This document shows positions 52,543-61,730 of a DNA stretch of 64,000 nucleotides, in pieces. Origin of the DNA: Microbacterium sp. (GTDB taxonomy: Bacteria; Actinomycetota; Actinomycetes; Actinomycetales; Microbacteriaceae); NCBI GenBank assembly GCA_031277945.1, contig JAITLK010000003.1, positions 1-64,000 on the forward strand, given 5' to 3'. Under the pieces are notes generated by a model. That model worked only from the letters and a program-made list of their open reading frames with translations, was not told the origin of the DNA and did not search any database. The position numbers and the translations under genes were made by a program. How positions within the stretch are numbered: position 1 is the first letter of the stretch; every line of letters starts with the position of its first letter.

Positions 52543-53517
52543 ATGCCGCGGAAGGTCCACACCATCCACTCGCTTCCGGCGGACTCCCCCTGGCAGGGCG
52601 GAGAGCCCCCGCGAAGCGACACCGGCACGGAAGCCGAGGGGTCGACCCTGATCCGTGCCATCGACATGGCTCTGCGCGTGCAGCGACCGGCCGTCATTGC
52701 GCACCTGCGTGGCATCCACCTGCGTCATCCGGATGCGACGCCGGATCAGCTCATCCGTATCCTGGAGCGCCGCTATCTCGCGGCGGTCACCACGACGGGC
52801 GCTGCCGCTGGCGCGACCGCTGTGGTTCCCGGGGTCGGCACGGGCATCGCCCTGGCCATCTCCGGCGCGGAGACCGTCGGCTTCCTCGAGGCCACGGCGC
52901 TGTTCGCCCAGTCGGTGACCGAGGTGCACGGTGTGCGCCTCACCGATCCGGATCGCGCGCGGGCGCTCGTGCTCACGCTGATGCTCGGCAGTGAGGGCAC
53001 CGCCCTGATCCGCCAGTTCGCCGGCGAGGCGAGCGGACGAGCCACCCCGCGGGGAACCTTCTGGGGAGATCTCATCACCAAGACGATCCCCCGTGCTGCC
53101 ATGGGCCCGGTGCTCGACAGGCTGAAGCACCTCGCTGTCACGCAGCTCACCAAGATCGGCGGCGCCTCGGTGATCGGCAAGGTGATGCCGTTCGGCATCG
53201 GTGCCGTTGTCGGCGGCGGTGGCAACCATCTCCTCGGCCGACGCGTCGTGTCATCCTCTCGGACGGCGTTCGGCCCGGCGCCATCGACCATGCCCGCGGA
53301 GATCGAACCGAAGCCCGGTTCGCGGCCGGTGGAATCCCACATCGGTCACGCCGCCCGCGGTGCGGTGCGCACGCTCGGCATGGTCGCCGCCTCGGGCGGC
53401 CGTGTTGCCGGTCGGGCCGGCACCGCAGCTGCCGGAGCGCTGCGACGCGTGCGGCCCTCCTCCGGTGAGACACCTGCACCGCCCGAGCTCGCCGACGGCG
53501 ACAGCGAAGGGCACTGA
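52543..53517 (+). CDS. hypothetical protein with Gly/Ala-rich hydrophobic region
   Basis: 324 residues, starting 2 nt after the nucleotidyltransferase. A hydrophobic, glycine-rich stretch at about 82-125 and another at about 225-242 (FGIGAVVGGGGNHLL) suggest membrane contact. The C-terminal 80 residues are Pro/Arg/Ala-rich and look disordered. No family recognised with confidence; an EcsC-like fold is possible. Coupling suggests a role in wall polymer production. Confidence 0.6.
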   Translation: MPRKVHTIHSLPADSPWQGGEPPRSDTGTEAEGSTLIRAIDMALRVQRPAVIAHLRGIHLRHPDATPDQLIRILERRYLAAVTTTGAAAGATAVVPGVGTGIALAISGAETVGFLEATALFAQSVTEVHGVRLTDPDRARALVLTLMLGSEGTALIRQFAGEASGRATPRGTFWGDLITKTIPRAAMGPVLDRLKHLAVTQLTKIGGASVIGKVMPFGIGAVVGGGGNHLLGRRVVSSSRTAFGPAPSTMPAEIEPKPGSRPVESHIGHAARGAVRTLGMVAASGGRVAGRAGTAAAGALRRVRPSSGETPAPPELADGDSEGH

Positions 53518-53592
53518 CTCGACGCGAGAACGCCCGGATCCGCACCCGATGGATATGGATGCGACCATGACACGGGGACGCCTCCACCCGCT

Positions 53593-54876
53593 TCAGTCGG
53601 GCTCGACCTCATCCGGATCGTGTTCGTCGACCGGCTCAGCCCGCCGTGCCGACAGCTCGGCGTCGTTGTACTCCTGCCACCGCTGCATGAGGAGCTCGAT
53701 CGCGTCGTGGAAGCGCTGTGTGGACGCGCCTGGCCGGGTGTCGCCGAAGTAGTGGCGCGACCAGAGGGCGAGTCGTGCGGTCGACGTCTCATCGTGCTGG
53801 ACCCGTTCGATCTGCGCAACGATGTCGTCTGACTGCTCCACCGTCAGCCACTCGCAGTCGCTCAGATACCCCGCGGTGTCCACATCCGCGCGTGTGTCCG
53901 CGGGGCGTGTGACGAACAGCGGTCGCCCCGTCGCGAGCCGGTCGTAGACCATGGCCGAGATGTCGACGACGGCGACATCTGCCGCAGCGAGCTGCCATCC
54001 CAGATCGGGGCCGTCGTCGTAGATGTGATGGGCGGAGGCGTCGGCTGCGTTGGCCGCCGCAAGGGCGGCGATGATGCGCTTGTTGGCGGCACCGAATGCC
54101 TCATTCTCCACGCCCGAGCGGGGGTGGGGGCGATAGATCACCCGGTGGCGCCCGGTGGCAAGCAGCGCTGAGACCAGCTTCTCCCCGTGCGTGGCGACGG
54201 AGCCGTAATACGCGGTCGGGCGATCGCCCTCCCAGGTGGGGGCATAGAGAACCACGGTCCGATCGTCGGCGGGATACGGCAGCGTGCCGCCGAAGTGATC
54301 CGCCTGCGGGCGGCCGATCTCCAGCGCCCGACGGTCCAGGTCGTAATCCCACAGCACTCGCCCGAGCCGCTCACGAGCCGCCTCGCCCGCGATGAAGGCG
54401 TAGTCGTACGCCTTGTACTGGTTCGTGGTCATGTACATCTTGTCGGACTCGCCGTGGTTGATGAACACGTGCCAGCGGCGGCCGTATCGGAACATCTGGA
54501 AATTGCGGGTGTTCTGGTTCACATACAGCACGACGCGGATGTCCTGTTGCGAGATCACGCTCTCCAAGTCGCCGACCTTCGGCACGAACGCAACCGGCAG
54601 CCCACTCTCCTCGAGCAGAGCGGCCGCGCCCGGCGCGTTGCGTGCGAGGATCATCACCGGCCAGCGCTGCGCCAGCTGCTGCAACGGTTTGTACCACTGC
54701 CGCATCTGATAGATGTTGACGTCGCTGTCGGCGAAGTAGACCGCGATCTGGAAGCGGTGCGGCGCCAGAGCCCCCTCGGCGCGCAGTCGCTGATGCACCT
54801 CGATGACCGCGCGGCGCGAGGCGATCGCGCGGCGGACCAGGGCGACGGCCTTGCGGGCATCGGAAAGCAGGGGCAT
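53593..54876 (-). CDS. CDP-glycerol glycerophosphotransferase-like protein
   Basis: 427 residues from ATG at 54876 with GAAGGG upstream. TagB/TagF-like glycosyltransferase B fold: FINHGESDKMYM, VLYAPTWEGDRP, YRPHPRSGVENE and the nucleotide-site block VDISAMVYDRLATGRPLFV. These enzymes add polyol-phosphate units to teichoic acids on the cytoplasmic side. The active-site motif reads VDIS where the other two copies have TDYS. The C-terminus has an acidic tail. Divergent from the glycosyltransferase at 54939. Confidence 0.85.
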   Translation of the reverse strand: MPLLSDARKAVALVRRAIASRRAVIEVHQRLRAEGALAPHRFQIAVYFADSDVNIYQMRQWYKPLQQLAQRWPVMILARNAPGAAALLEESGLPVAFVPKVGDLESVISQQDIRVVLYVNQNTRNFQMFRYGRRWHVFINHGESDKMYMTTNQYKAYDYAFIAGEAARERLGRVLWDYDLDRRALEIGRPQADHFGGTLPYPADDRTVVLYAPTWEGDRPTAYYGSVATHGEKLVSALLATGRHRVIYRPHPRSGVENEAFGAANKRIIAALAAANAADASAHHIYDDGPDLGWQLAAADVAVVDISAMVYDRLATGRPLFVTRPADTRADVDTAGYLSDCEWLTVEQSDDIVAQIERVQHDETSTARLALWSRHYFGDTRPGASTQRFHDAIELLMQRWQEYNDAELSARRAEPVDEHDPDEVEPD

Positions 54877-54938
54877 CCCTTCAGAATACCGGAGCGGCTT
54901 GAGCCACCGTGTGGCCGTGTGCATGCGATGATCGAACA

Positions 54939-56015
54939 ATGCGCGACAGAGAGCCGGCGGTGGATCCCGCCGACGGAGTCTCGTTCGTGATGCCGGTGCT
55001 CAACGAGCTCGACTACCTGGAGCGTGCCGTGCTCACGGTGCTGGAACAGCGCGTCGACGGCCCGATCGAGCTGGTGCTGGCCCTGGGCCCGTCAACCGAT
55101 GGCACCACTGCTCTGGCACACCGCCTCGCCGGCACCGATGAGCGCATCGTGCTGGTCGACAATCCCCGAGCCGATATCCCGGTCGGTTTGAACCTGGCCA
55201 TCCGCCGCGCGCGATTCCCCGTGATCATCCGGGTGGACGCCCACTCCGAGCTGGCCGCCGGCTACGCCAGTCGCGCCCTGGAGACACTCGCCAGAACCGG
55301 CGCGGCCAACGTGGGTGGCGTCATGCACGCGGACGGCCGCACACCCTTCCAGGGAGCGGTCGCGCGGGCGTACAACTCCCCCGTCGGTCTCGGCGGCGGC
55401 AGCTATCACGGCGGTGGCGAAGAGGGCGAGGCGGAGTCCGCTTACCTGGGCGTCATGCGTCGCACCGCCATCGAGGAGGTCGGACTGTTCGATGAGAGCA
55501 TCCGCCGCGGTGAGGACTGGGAGCTCAACCTGCGCCTGCGTCAGGCCGGCCATCGGGTGTGGTTCGATCCGAAGCTCTCCGTCACGTACTGGCCACGGGA
55601 GAGCTGGTCCCGACTGGTTCGGCAGTTCTTCGCGACGGGAACCTGGCGCGGCGAACTCGTCCGGCGGTTCGGGCGCCGCAACTCGGTGCGCTTCTTCGCA
55701 CCGCCCCTCCTCGTGCTGGACCTCGCGCTCTCCATCATCGTCGCGGTGCTCCAGGTCACGGGCGTCGTCTCCGGCGTGACCAGTCTCATCCTCTCGGTGG
55801 TCCACCTTCCCGTGGTGGCATACGTGCTGGTGATCCTCGCGGCCGCCACCACTCAGCTGGGCGGCAGCACCGTTCGCGACAGGCTGTGGACCCTGGCGGT
55901 GCTGCCCACCATGCACCTGTCCTGGGGGGTCGGGTTCTTCGCGGGGTTCCTCCGCGGCGCCCACACCAGCGTGGACACCTCGCGGCTGGGCGGACGCAAC
56001 ACGCCGCTCCCCTGA
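54939..56015 (+). CDS. family 2 glycosyltransferase
   Basis: 358 residues from ATG at 54939. GT-A fold: SFVMPVLNELDYLERAV, metal-binding DAH in IIRVDAHSELAAGY, and RRGEDWELNLRLRQAGHRVW with the catalytic Asp. Two to three membrane segments at the C-terminus (about 255-340). It likely transfers a sugar to a lipid-linked intermediate of the wall polymer. Confidence 0.9.
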   Translation: MRDREPAVDPADGVSFVMPVLNELDYLERAVLTVLEQRVDGPIELVLALGPSTDGTTALAHRLAGTDERIVLVDNPRADIPVGLNLAIRRARFPVIIRVDAHSELAAGYASRALETLARTGAANVGGVMHADGRTPFQGAVARAYNSPVGLGGGSYHGGGEEGEAESAYLGVMRRTAIEEVGLFDESIRRGEDWELNLRLRQAGHRVWFDPKLSVTYWPRESWSRLVRQFFATGTWRGELVRRFGRRNSVRFFAPPLLVLDLALSIIVAVLQVTGVVSGVTSLILSVVHLPVVAYVLVILAAATTQLGGSTVRDRLWTLAVLPTMHLSWGVGFFAGFLRGAHTSVDTSRLGGRNTPLP

Positions 56016-56022
56016 GGATCGC

Positions 56023-57453
56023 TCAGTCCGGGTCGATCCATCCGCGGTCGATGATGCGGGCTACCACGCGTTCCGCGGCACGGCCGTCGTCGCGCGCGTT
56101 GAAGCGCTGCCGCCAGCGCCGGTACCTCTCCGCGTACGCGTCCGTCGTCGCCGTATCGGTGAGGGCTGCGACCAGCTCGGCCTGGGTACGGACCACCGGC
56201 CCCGGCGCCTCCCGCTCCAGATCGAAGTAGAACCCGCGAAGCTCTCCCCGGTAGTGCTCCATATCGGGCACGAAGAACGCCATCGGCTTGCCGGTGGCCG
56301 AGAAGTCGAACATCACGGACGAGTAGTCGGTGACCAACGCGTCGGCGGCCAGCAGCAGCTGGGACGTGTCCGGGAAGCCGGTCACGTCGATGACCCGCGG
56401 CCCCCGGGTGTCCTCGCCGGGAACGAGGGTGCGGGAATGGCCGCGGACCAGCACAACGGCACCGAGCTCATCCGCGAGAGCAACCGGATCGAGGAAGTCG
56501 ACGATGCGCTCCCGATCATCTCGCCAGGTGGGCGCGTACAGGACCACACGCTCGTCCGCTGCGATCCCGAGACGCTCGCGTACCGGAGCTCCCGATCCCG
56601 AAACCAGCACGTCATTGCGCGGATATCCATCCACCCAGAGGCCCCCGCGGAACGCATATGCCGCCCGCAGAATACGCGCCGCATACGGGTTCTGGGCCAG
56701 CAGGGCGTCCCAGCGACGTGCTTCCCGCCACACGGCGACGGCGCGGCGCGGATCGAAACCCGGCCGATGCAGCGCGAGGCGCTTGAGCGGTGTCCCGTGC
56801 CACGTCTGCAGCACCCGCTGCCCGCGACGTCGCGCGTAGCGGCGTCTCAGCCAGTCGTTCACGACCAGGAGGCGTACCGTGGCGCGCGCCCGCCACCACT
56901 CCGGTGTCCCCTCCACGACCGCCACGGCACCCTCCGGCACCTCGACGGAACGATCCACGACGCTCCAGTACCGGGTGACGTGCGGTGCGCGCGCCGCGAG
57001 CTCCCGGTCGATGGCCAGCGGATTGCAGCTGGCGTTTCGGCCGTAGAAGCTCTCGAAGAACACCGCGTTCTCCAGGTCACCGCCCGCCTGTGAGACATAG
57101 CGACGCTCGAGCGCGGACTGGCCGTCTCCGGAGTCGTAGGCGGGGTCGATCGGCGGTGCGATCACGACCTCGTCGCCGAGGACGCGGACGCGCAGGATCG
57201 GCAGCAGGGTGACGGGGAGGTGCAGATCCGATGCCAGAGCTGCCGGCTCGATCCGGTAGCGCCCCGAGGGCAGCGGCAGCTCCGGTCCGCCCAGCCGGGA
57301 CGCGAGGAGCGGAATCGCGGCGTGCCAGTCGTCCCCCTCCGTGGTGATCACGGCGGCCACTCGTGCGCGCGCCCCGACGAGCTCGATCCGCTCCGGAGCT
57401 CTGCCGGTACCGGAGAGGAGGAAAGCGTCCTCGCCCAGCTCGATCTGGGTCAT
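56023..57453 (-). CDS. CDP-glycerol glycerophosphotransferase (TagF-like)
   Basis: 476 residues. TWHGTPLKRLALHRPG, VVLYAPTWRDDRE and ADALVTDYSSVMFDFSATGK are the signatures of teichoic-acid polyol-phosphate polymerases. The first 100 residues form an added beta-rich domain. It overlaps the gene upstream by 4 nt (ATGA), so the two are co-translated. Confidence 0.9.
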   Translation of the reverse strand: MTQIELGEDAFLLSGTGRAPERIELVGARARVAAVITTEGDDWHAAIPLLASRLGGPELPLPSGRYRIEPAALASDLHLPVTLLPILRVRVLGDEVVIAPPIDPAYDSGDGQSALERRYVSQAGGDLENAVFFESFYGRNASCNPLAIDRELAARAPHVTRYWSVVDRSVEVPEGAVAVVEGTPEWWRARATVRLLVVNDWLRRRYARRRGQRVLQTWHGTPLKRLALHRPGFDPRRAVAVWREARRWDALLAQNPYAARILRAAYAFRGGLWVDGYPRNDVLVSGSGAPVRERLGIAADERVVLYAPTWRDDRERIVDFLDPVALADELGAVVLVRGHSRTLVPGEDTRGPRVIDVTGFPDTSQLLLAADALVTDYSSVMFDFSATGKPMAFFVPDMEHYRGELRGFYFDLEREAPGPVVRTQAELVAALTDTATTDAYAERYRRWRQRFNARDDGRAAERVVARIIDRGWIDPD

Positions 57454-58700
57454 CGTCGTCCCTTCCGCCGGGCTGCGGCGCGCCGGCGTTCGATCGCGCG
57501 ATGCACGCGCTGGGTGTTGCAGCCGTCGCGGAAGGCATGCACTTTCGCGGACAGTCGCTCGGAGCGCTCGACTCTCATGGCATGGACAGCCTCGTCGGAG
57601 AGCGTCTCATCGACCTGCTGCACGATCCCCGCCCAGTTGCGCTGGTAGTCGTCGTCGGCGACATCGCGAAAACGCGCGTAGAAGCCGCGACGCTCGGCGT
57701 AGGACTCCAGATCCGGCACCAGGAAATGCACCGGCATCGGCACGAGTCCCGCATCGTAGGCGAGTGAGGAGTAGTCGGTGATGAGGCCGGTGATGGCGGG
57801 AAGCGCCGGGGTGACGTCGCGCATCACGTCGCTGCCCAGCAGGCGGACCCGGTCCGTCGGCTCCGGCGATGCGTATGCACCGGCTCCCAGGGGATGCGAG
57901 CGGATCAGGAGCGCGGCGTCGTGGCGCTCGAGCATCGCGGTCAGCGCGTCCCAGTCCGCAGCACTCGGCACCGCAGGATCCTGATCGCCGTCACGCCACG
58001 TCGGCGCATATAACAGGACGCGGGAAGGCAACGGGCCGACGGCGGTCTCCAACAGCTCGCGCGCCCGCTCCGTGCGCTCCTGCGCGGTGCCGCGCGACAG
58101 GGCATCGACGCGGGGTTCGCCGCTGACGACGATCCGGTCGTCCGGCAGCCCGAAAGCGGACTCCAGCCGGCCGCGGATGAGGTGGGAGGCCGCCGGGAGG
58201 AGCGAGATCCGTGCCTGCGCGTAGCGGTACATCCGTGCGAGAAGACGGGGAATGAGAGCCGATCGGGGAAGGAAGCGGCTCCGCACGGTCTCCGGGGAGT
58301 CCAGGCCGATGCGCTTGAGCGGGATACCGTGCCATAGCTGCACGATGAAGGCCCCACTGACCGCGTACGGGTTGACATCCCCGAAGCCGTGACTGACGAC
58401 GATGACGCCGGCGCGGGCGGTTGCGAGGAAACCGGCGGCCGAGTGCTTGCGCAGTGTCGGGATCCCGAGCGCGGCGGCATCCCGCGCATCGCGGTCGCTG
58501 TCCACCAGCCAGACCGCGGACACGCCGTGCGTCTGCTCTTCACGCCACAGTTCCAGGGGGCCGTCGCCGATGCCCGCGCCGCAACCGAACACCCAGGTGT
58601 CGGTGCGAGGGATGATCAGTGTGGCCAGCCGCCCGAGCGCGTACAGCGGGATGCGCGCGAGCTTTGCCGCGTTTCCCGCGCCGAATGAGAAGGACCCCAC
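57450..58700 (-). CDS. CDP-glycerol glycerophosphotransferase (TagB/TagF-like)
   Basis: 416 residues from GTG at 58700. Motifs QLWHGIPLKRIGLDSP, VLLYAPTWRDGDQD and TDYSSLAYDAGLVPMPV. The start codon lies inside the 3' arm of a hairpin that looks like the htrA terminator. No ribosome-binding site is visible, and TAGGCT a few bases upstream is a possible -10 element, so leaderless translation is likely. The C-terminus is very basic (RRRAAARRKGRR). Confidence 0.88.
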   Translation of the reverse strand: MGSFSFGAGNAAKLARIPLYALGRLATLIIPRTDTWVFGCGAGIGDGPLELWREEQTHGVSAVWLVDSDRDARDAAALGIPTLRKHSAAGFLATARAGVIVVSHGFGDVNPYAVSGAFIVQLWHGIPLKRIGLDSPETVRSRFLPRSALIPRLLARMYRYAQARISLLPAASHLIRGRLESAFGLPDDRIVVSGEPRVDALSRGTAQERTERARELLETAVGPLPSRVLLYAPTWRDGDQDPAVPSAADWDALTAMLERHDAALLIRSHPLGAGAYASPEPTDRVRLLGSDVMRDVTPALPAITGLITDYSSLAYDAGLVPMPVHFLVPDLESYAERRGFYARFRDVADDDYQRNWAGIVQQVDETLSDEAVHAMRVERSERLSAKVHAFRDGCNTQRVHRAIERRRAAARRKGRR

Positions 58701-58733
58701 CCGGCGAGCCTATCGCGCGGTGGGGTCCTTCTC
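58687..58733 (-). terminator. hairpin after htrA overlapping the next start codon
   Basis: Perfect 14 bp stem (58687-58700 with 58720-58733), loop 19 nt, located 26 bp after the htrA stop codon on the minus strand. The distal arm contains the GTG start of the TagB/F-like gene. Confidence 0.7.
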
Positions 58734-58758
58734 GCTGACTGCGGGGTGTCCGCCCGGT

Positions 58759-60423
58759 TTACTTGAGCGTTCCGAGGGTGACGGTGGTCTCCTCGGTCTT
58801 GCCGTCGCGAACGTAGGTGACCGGCACGGAGGCACCGGCGGCAGCAGCTCGCACCTGAGCCGTGAGGTCCACACCGCTCGTGATCGGTACACCGTTGAAC
58901 TTGGTGATGATGTCACCCTCCTTCAGCCCGGCCGCCTCGGCCGCGCCTCCGGCGACGATTCCCGCGCTGCTGGAGTTGCCGGACGAGATGACCGCTCCCT
59001 CGATCGTGGCACCTTGCACCGCCGACGCGTCACCGACCATGGCACCGAGCAGTCCGTGCGAGGCGGAGCCGTTGCTGATGATCTCCTCCGCCACGCGCTG
59101 GGCGACCGATGCCGGGATGGCGAAACCGACGCCGATGTTGCCCGACTCGCTGGATCCGGACGACGATCCTGCCGAAGCGATCGCCACGTTGATGCCGATG
59201 AGCTTTCCCTCACCGTCCACGAGCGCACCACCGGAGTTTCCGGGGTTGATGGCCGCGTCCGTCTGGATGACCGTGATGGAGATCGACCCCTGGGCCTGGG
59301 TCTGCGTCTGCTGCCCGGGGAGGTCGAACTGGAACGGGCTCTGACCGTTCTGCTGCTGATCCGGCTGGGACTGGTCGGGGGTCGAGTCCGGCACCGCAGA
59401 CGACTGGATCTGAATGGAGCGGTTGAGCGCCGACACGATGCCCTGCGTGACGGTGTTGTCGAGGCCCAGCGGTGCACCGAGGGCCACCGCGGTCTCACCG
59501 ACGTTGAGCTTGGTGGAGTCGCCCCACGTGACCGGCGTGAGTCCAGAGGCATCCGTGAGCTTGATGACCGCGAGGTCGTACAGCGGGTCGAGGCCCACGA
59601 CGGTGGCCGTGAAGATGCGTCCGTCCGAGGTCGTGACGTGGATGGTGCCGTCGGCGGTCTGTCCGCCGAGGGTCACCACGTGCGTGTTGGTGAGGACGTA
59701 GCCATCGCTGCTGAGCACCACGCCCGAGCCGGTGCCACCGCTCTGGCCCGCATCCACGGAGATCGTCACGACGCTGGGGAGAACCTTGGTGGCGACCGCC
59801 GCCACCTGGTTCACGCTGTCCGGGTTGTTGATCGTCACCGTCTGCGGACCCGTTGCCGACTGCGACGCGCTGCTGGCGAACAGGGACTGCCCGGCCCACG
59901 CGCCACCGAGACCGGCGGCTCCGCAGACCAGGGCGCCGACCACCAGGGCACCGACGAACATACCGGTTCGCGACTTCCGCTTCGGCTCACTCGCGACGCC
60001 GAGCGGCGAAGGGGCGGCATACGAGGCGGCGGAGCCGGTGGGCGAGCCGAACGCAGCACCATACTGCGGGTGGTGCGTGTGTCCGCCCTGCGTGCCGTGT
60101 GAAGGGTTCGTCGTGCCGTACATCGGGGCGGCACCACCCTGTGGTGCGCCGACGTAGGCGGGCGATCCCGCATATCCGCCGCCGGTCGCCGCGGCTCCCA
60201 GCGGCGCGGTGGGCGCGGTCTGCGCGAGCGGCGCTGCCGGAGACACCGGGAGCGTGGGGGCGGTGTGGGAGAGCGGCGTTGCGGGCATGGCGGGGGCGAC
60301 CGGCGCAGCGTCCGAGGTCAGCGGCTGCTGGTTCTCGGGAGCGCCGACGGCCGGCGACACGGGCTGGTTCGTCTGGTACGGGTTCGACACGTCGTCGTGA
60401 CGGTCATCGCGGTTGTCGCTCAT
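58759..60423 (-). CDS. HtrA/DegP-type serine protease (S1C, PDZ)
   Basis: 554 residues from ATG at 60423, with AAGGAGC upstream. A cytoplasmic Pro/Ala/Gly/Thr-rich lead of 150 residues, a membrane segment (154-178), then the trypsin-like domain with His248 (TNTHVV), Asp283 (YDLAVIKL) and Ser397 (NPGNSGGAL), and a PDZ domain at the end (about 460-550). A Gln/Pro-rich loop (345-380) lies between the two barrels. Extracytoplasmic quality-control protease. Confidence 0.94.
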   Translation of the reverse strand: MSDNRDDRHDDVSNPYQTNQPVSPAVGAPENQQPLTSDAAPVAPAMPATPLSHTAPTLPVSPAAPLAQTAPTAPLGAAATGGGYAGSPAYVGAPQGGAAPMYGTTNPSHGTQGGHTHHPQYGAAFGSPTGSAASYAAPSPLGVASEPKRKSRTGMFVGALVVGALVCGAAGLGGAWAGQSLFASSASQSATGPQTVTINNPDSVNQVAAVATKVLPSVVTISVDAGQSGGTGSGVVLSSDGYVLTNTHVVTLGGQTADGTIHVTTSDGRIFTATVVGLDPLYDLAVIKLTDASGLTPVTWGDSTKLNVGETAVALGAPLGLDNTVTQGIVSALNRSIQIQSSAVPDSTPDQSQPDQQQNGQSPFQFDLPGQQTQTQAQGSISITVIQTDAAINPGNSGGALVDGEGKLIGINVAIASAGSSSGSSESGNIGVGFAIPASVAQRVAEEIISNGSASHGLLGAMVGDASAVQGATIEGAVISSGNSSSAGIVAGGAAEAAGLKEGDIITKFNGVPITSGVDLTAQVRAAAAGASVPVTYVRDGKTEETTVTLGTLK

Positions 60424-60521
60424 GATTGCTCCTTCTCCGAAAGCTCTTTCAGAGTGCACCGGGTTTCTGTGCGTTTCTTATGCTGCGGGTGGATTCCACC
60501 TATGCGACTAACCTGGGCCGC

Positions 60522-61730
60522 ATGCGAACGATTCCCGGGGCCTGGCGTCGAGCGGCTCGAGGTGCCGGTCTGCTCTCGGCAGACGGTGCACCCTCCCCCA
60601 CCATCTTCGCCGAGATGTCGGCGCTGGCGGTCACGACGAACGCGGTGAACCTCGGTCAGGGCTTCCCCGACACGGACGGCCCGGCAGAAGTGCTGGAGGC
60701 GGCACGGGATGCGATTTCTCGCGGAGTGAATCAGTATCCGCCGGGCCGGGGCGATGCGGACCTGCGCCTCGCTATCGCCGAGCACCAGCACCGCTTCTAC
60801 GGTCTCACCCCCGATCCGGCGACCGAGATCATCATCACCGCCGGGGCCACGGAGGCGTTGGCGAGCGTGCTGCTCGCCTTGCTGGATGGGCCGGACGACG
60901 AGGTCGTCGTGTTCGAGCCCCACTACGACTCGTACGCCGCGTGCGTGGCGCTGGCCGGCGCACGCCTGCGCCCGGTGCCGCTGCGCTGGCCGGATTTTCG
61001 TCCAGACCTCGACGAGCTGGCCGCGGCCGTCACAGATCGCACGCGGGTGATCCTGGTCAATGATCCGCACAATCCCACGGGCGTGGCATTCGACGACCAG
61101 ACCCGGGACGAGATCGTCCGCCTCGCCGAGCGCCACGACGCGATCATCGTCACCGACGAGGTGTATGAGCATCTACTCTTCGACGGGCGCGCGCATCACC
61201 CGATCGCGACACGCCCCGGAGCCGCAGAGCGCACGCTCAGCATCTCCTCCGGCGGGAAGACCTTCCGCACCACGGGGTGGAAAGTGGGATGGGTGTCGGG
61301 ACCGGCCGATCTGGTCGAGGCGGTACTGGCGGTGAAGCAGTTCCTGACCTTCTCGGGCTCGGCACCGTTCCAGCCGGCGATCGCCGCCGGGCTGCGTCTG
61401 CCCGATGCCTACTTCGACGCCCTCGCCGGCGATATGCAGCACACGGCGCGAATCCTGAACGACGGCTTGCGTAGCGCCGGCCTGCAGACACATGCACCCG
61501 ATGGGACCTACTTCACGGTCGCCGATGCCTCCGCGCTGGGCGTTGGAGACGCAGCTGGCTTCTGCCGTGCCCTCGCCGTCGACGGCGGCGTCATGGGGAT
61601 CCCGCTGTCCGCGTTCGTCACATCCGGCGATGCGCAGTGGAGTTCGCTGGTGCGCTTCGCCGCGTGCAAACGCCCCACCGTGGTCGAGGACGGGATGCGA
61701 CGCCTCGCGGCATACACGGCGACGCTCTAG
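60522..61730 (+). CDS. pyridoxal-phosphate aminotransferase (class I/II)
   Basis: 402 residues from ATG at 60522. VNLGQGFPDTDGP, ITAGATEAL, VNDPHNPTGVAF and the PLP-lysine site SISSGGKTFRTTGWKVGWVS. The style is that of the kynurenine/methionine aminotransferase branch. Substrate specificity cannot be fixed from sequence. It converges with the nitrilase gene with a 4 nt overlap. Confidence 0.9.
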   Translation: MRTIPGAWRRAARGAGLLSADGAPSPTIFAEMSALAVTTNAVNLGQGFPDTDGPAEVLEAARDAISRGVNQYPPGRGDADLRLAIAEHQHRFYGLTPDPATEIIITAGATEALASVLLALLDGPDDEVVVFEPHYDSYAACVALAGARLRPVPLRWPDFRPDLDELAAAVTDRTRVILVNDPHNPTGVAFDDQTRDEIVRLAERHDAIIVTDEVYEHLLFDGRAHHPIATRPGAAERTLSISSGGKTFRTTGWKVGWVSGPADLVEAVLAVKQFLTFSGSAPFQPAIAAGLRLPDAYFDALAGDMQHTARILNDGLRSAGLQTHAPDGTYFTVADASALGVGDAAGFCRALAVDGGVMGIPLSAFVTSGDAQWSSLVRFAACKRPTVVEDGMRRLAAYTATL

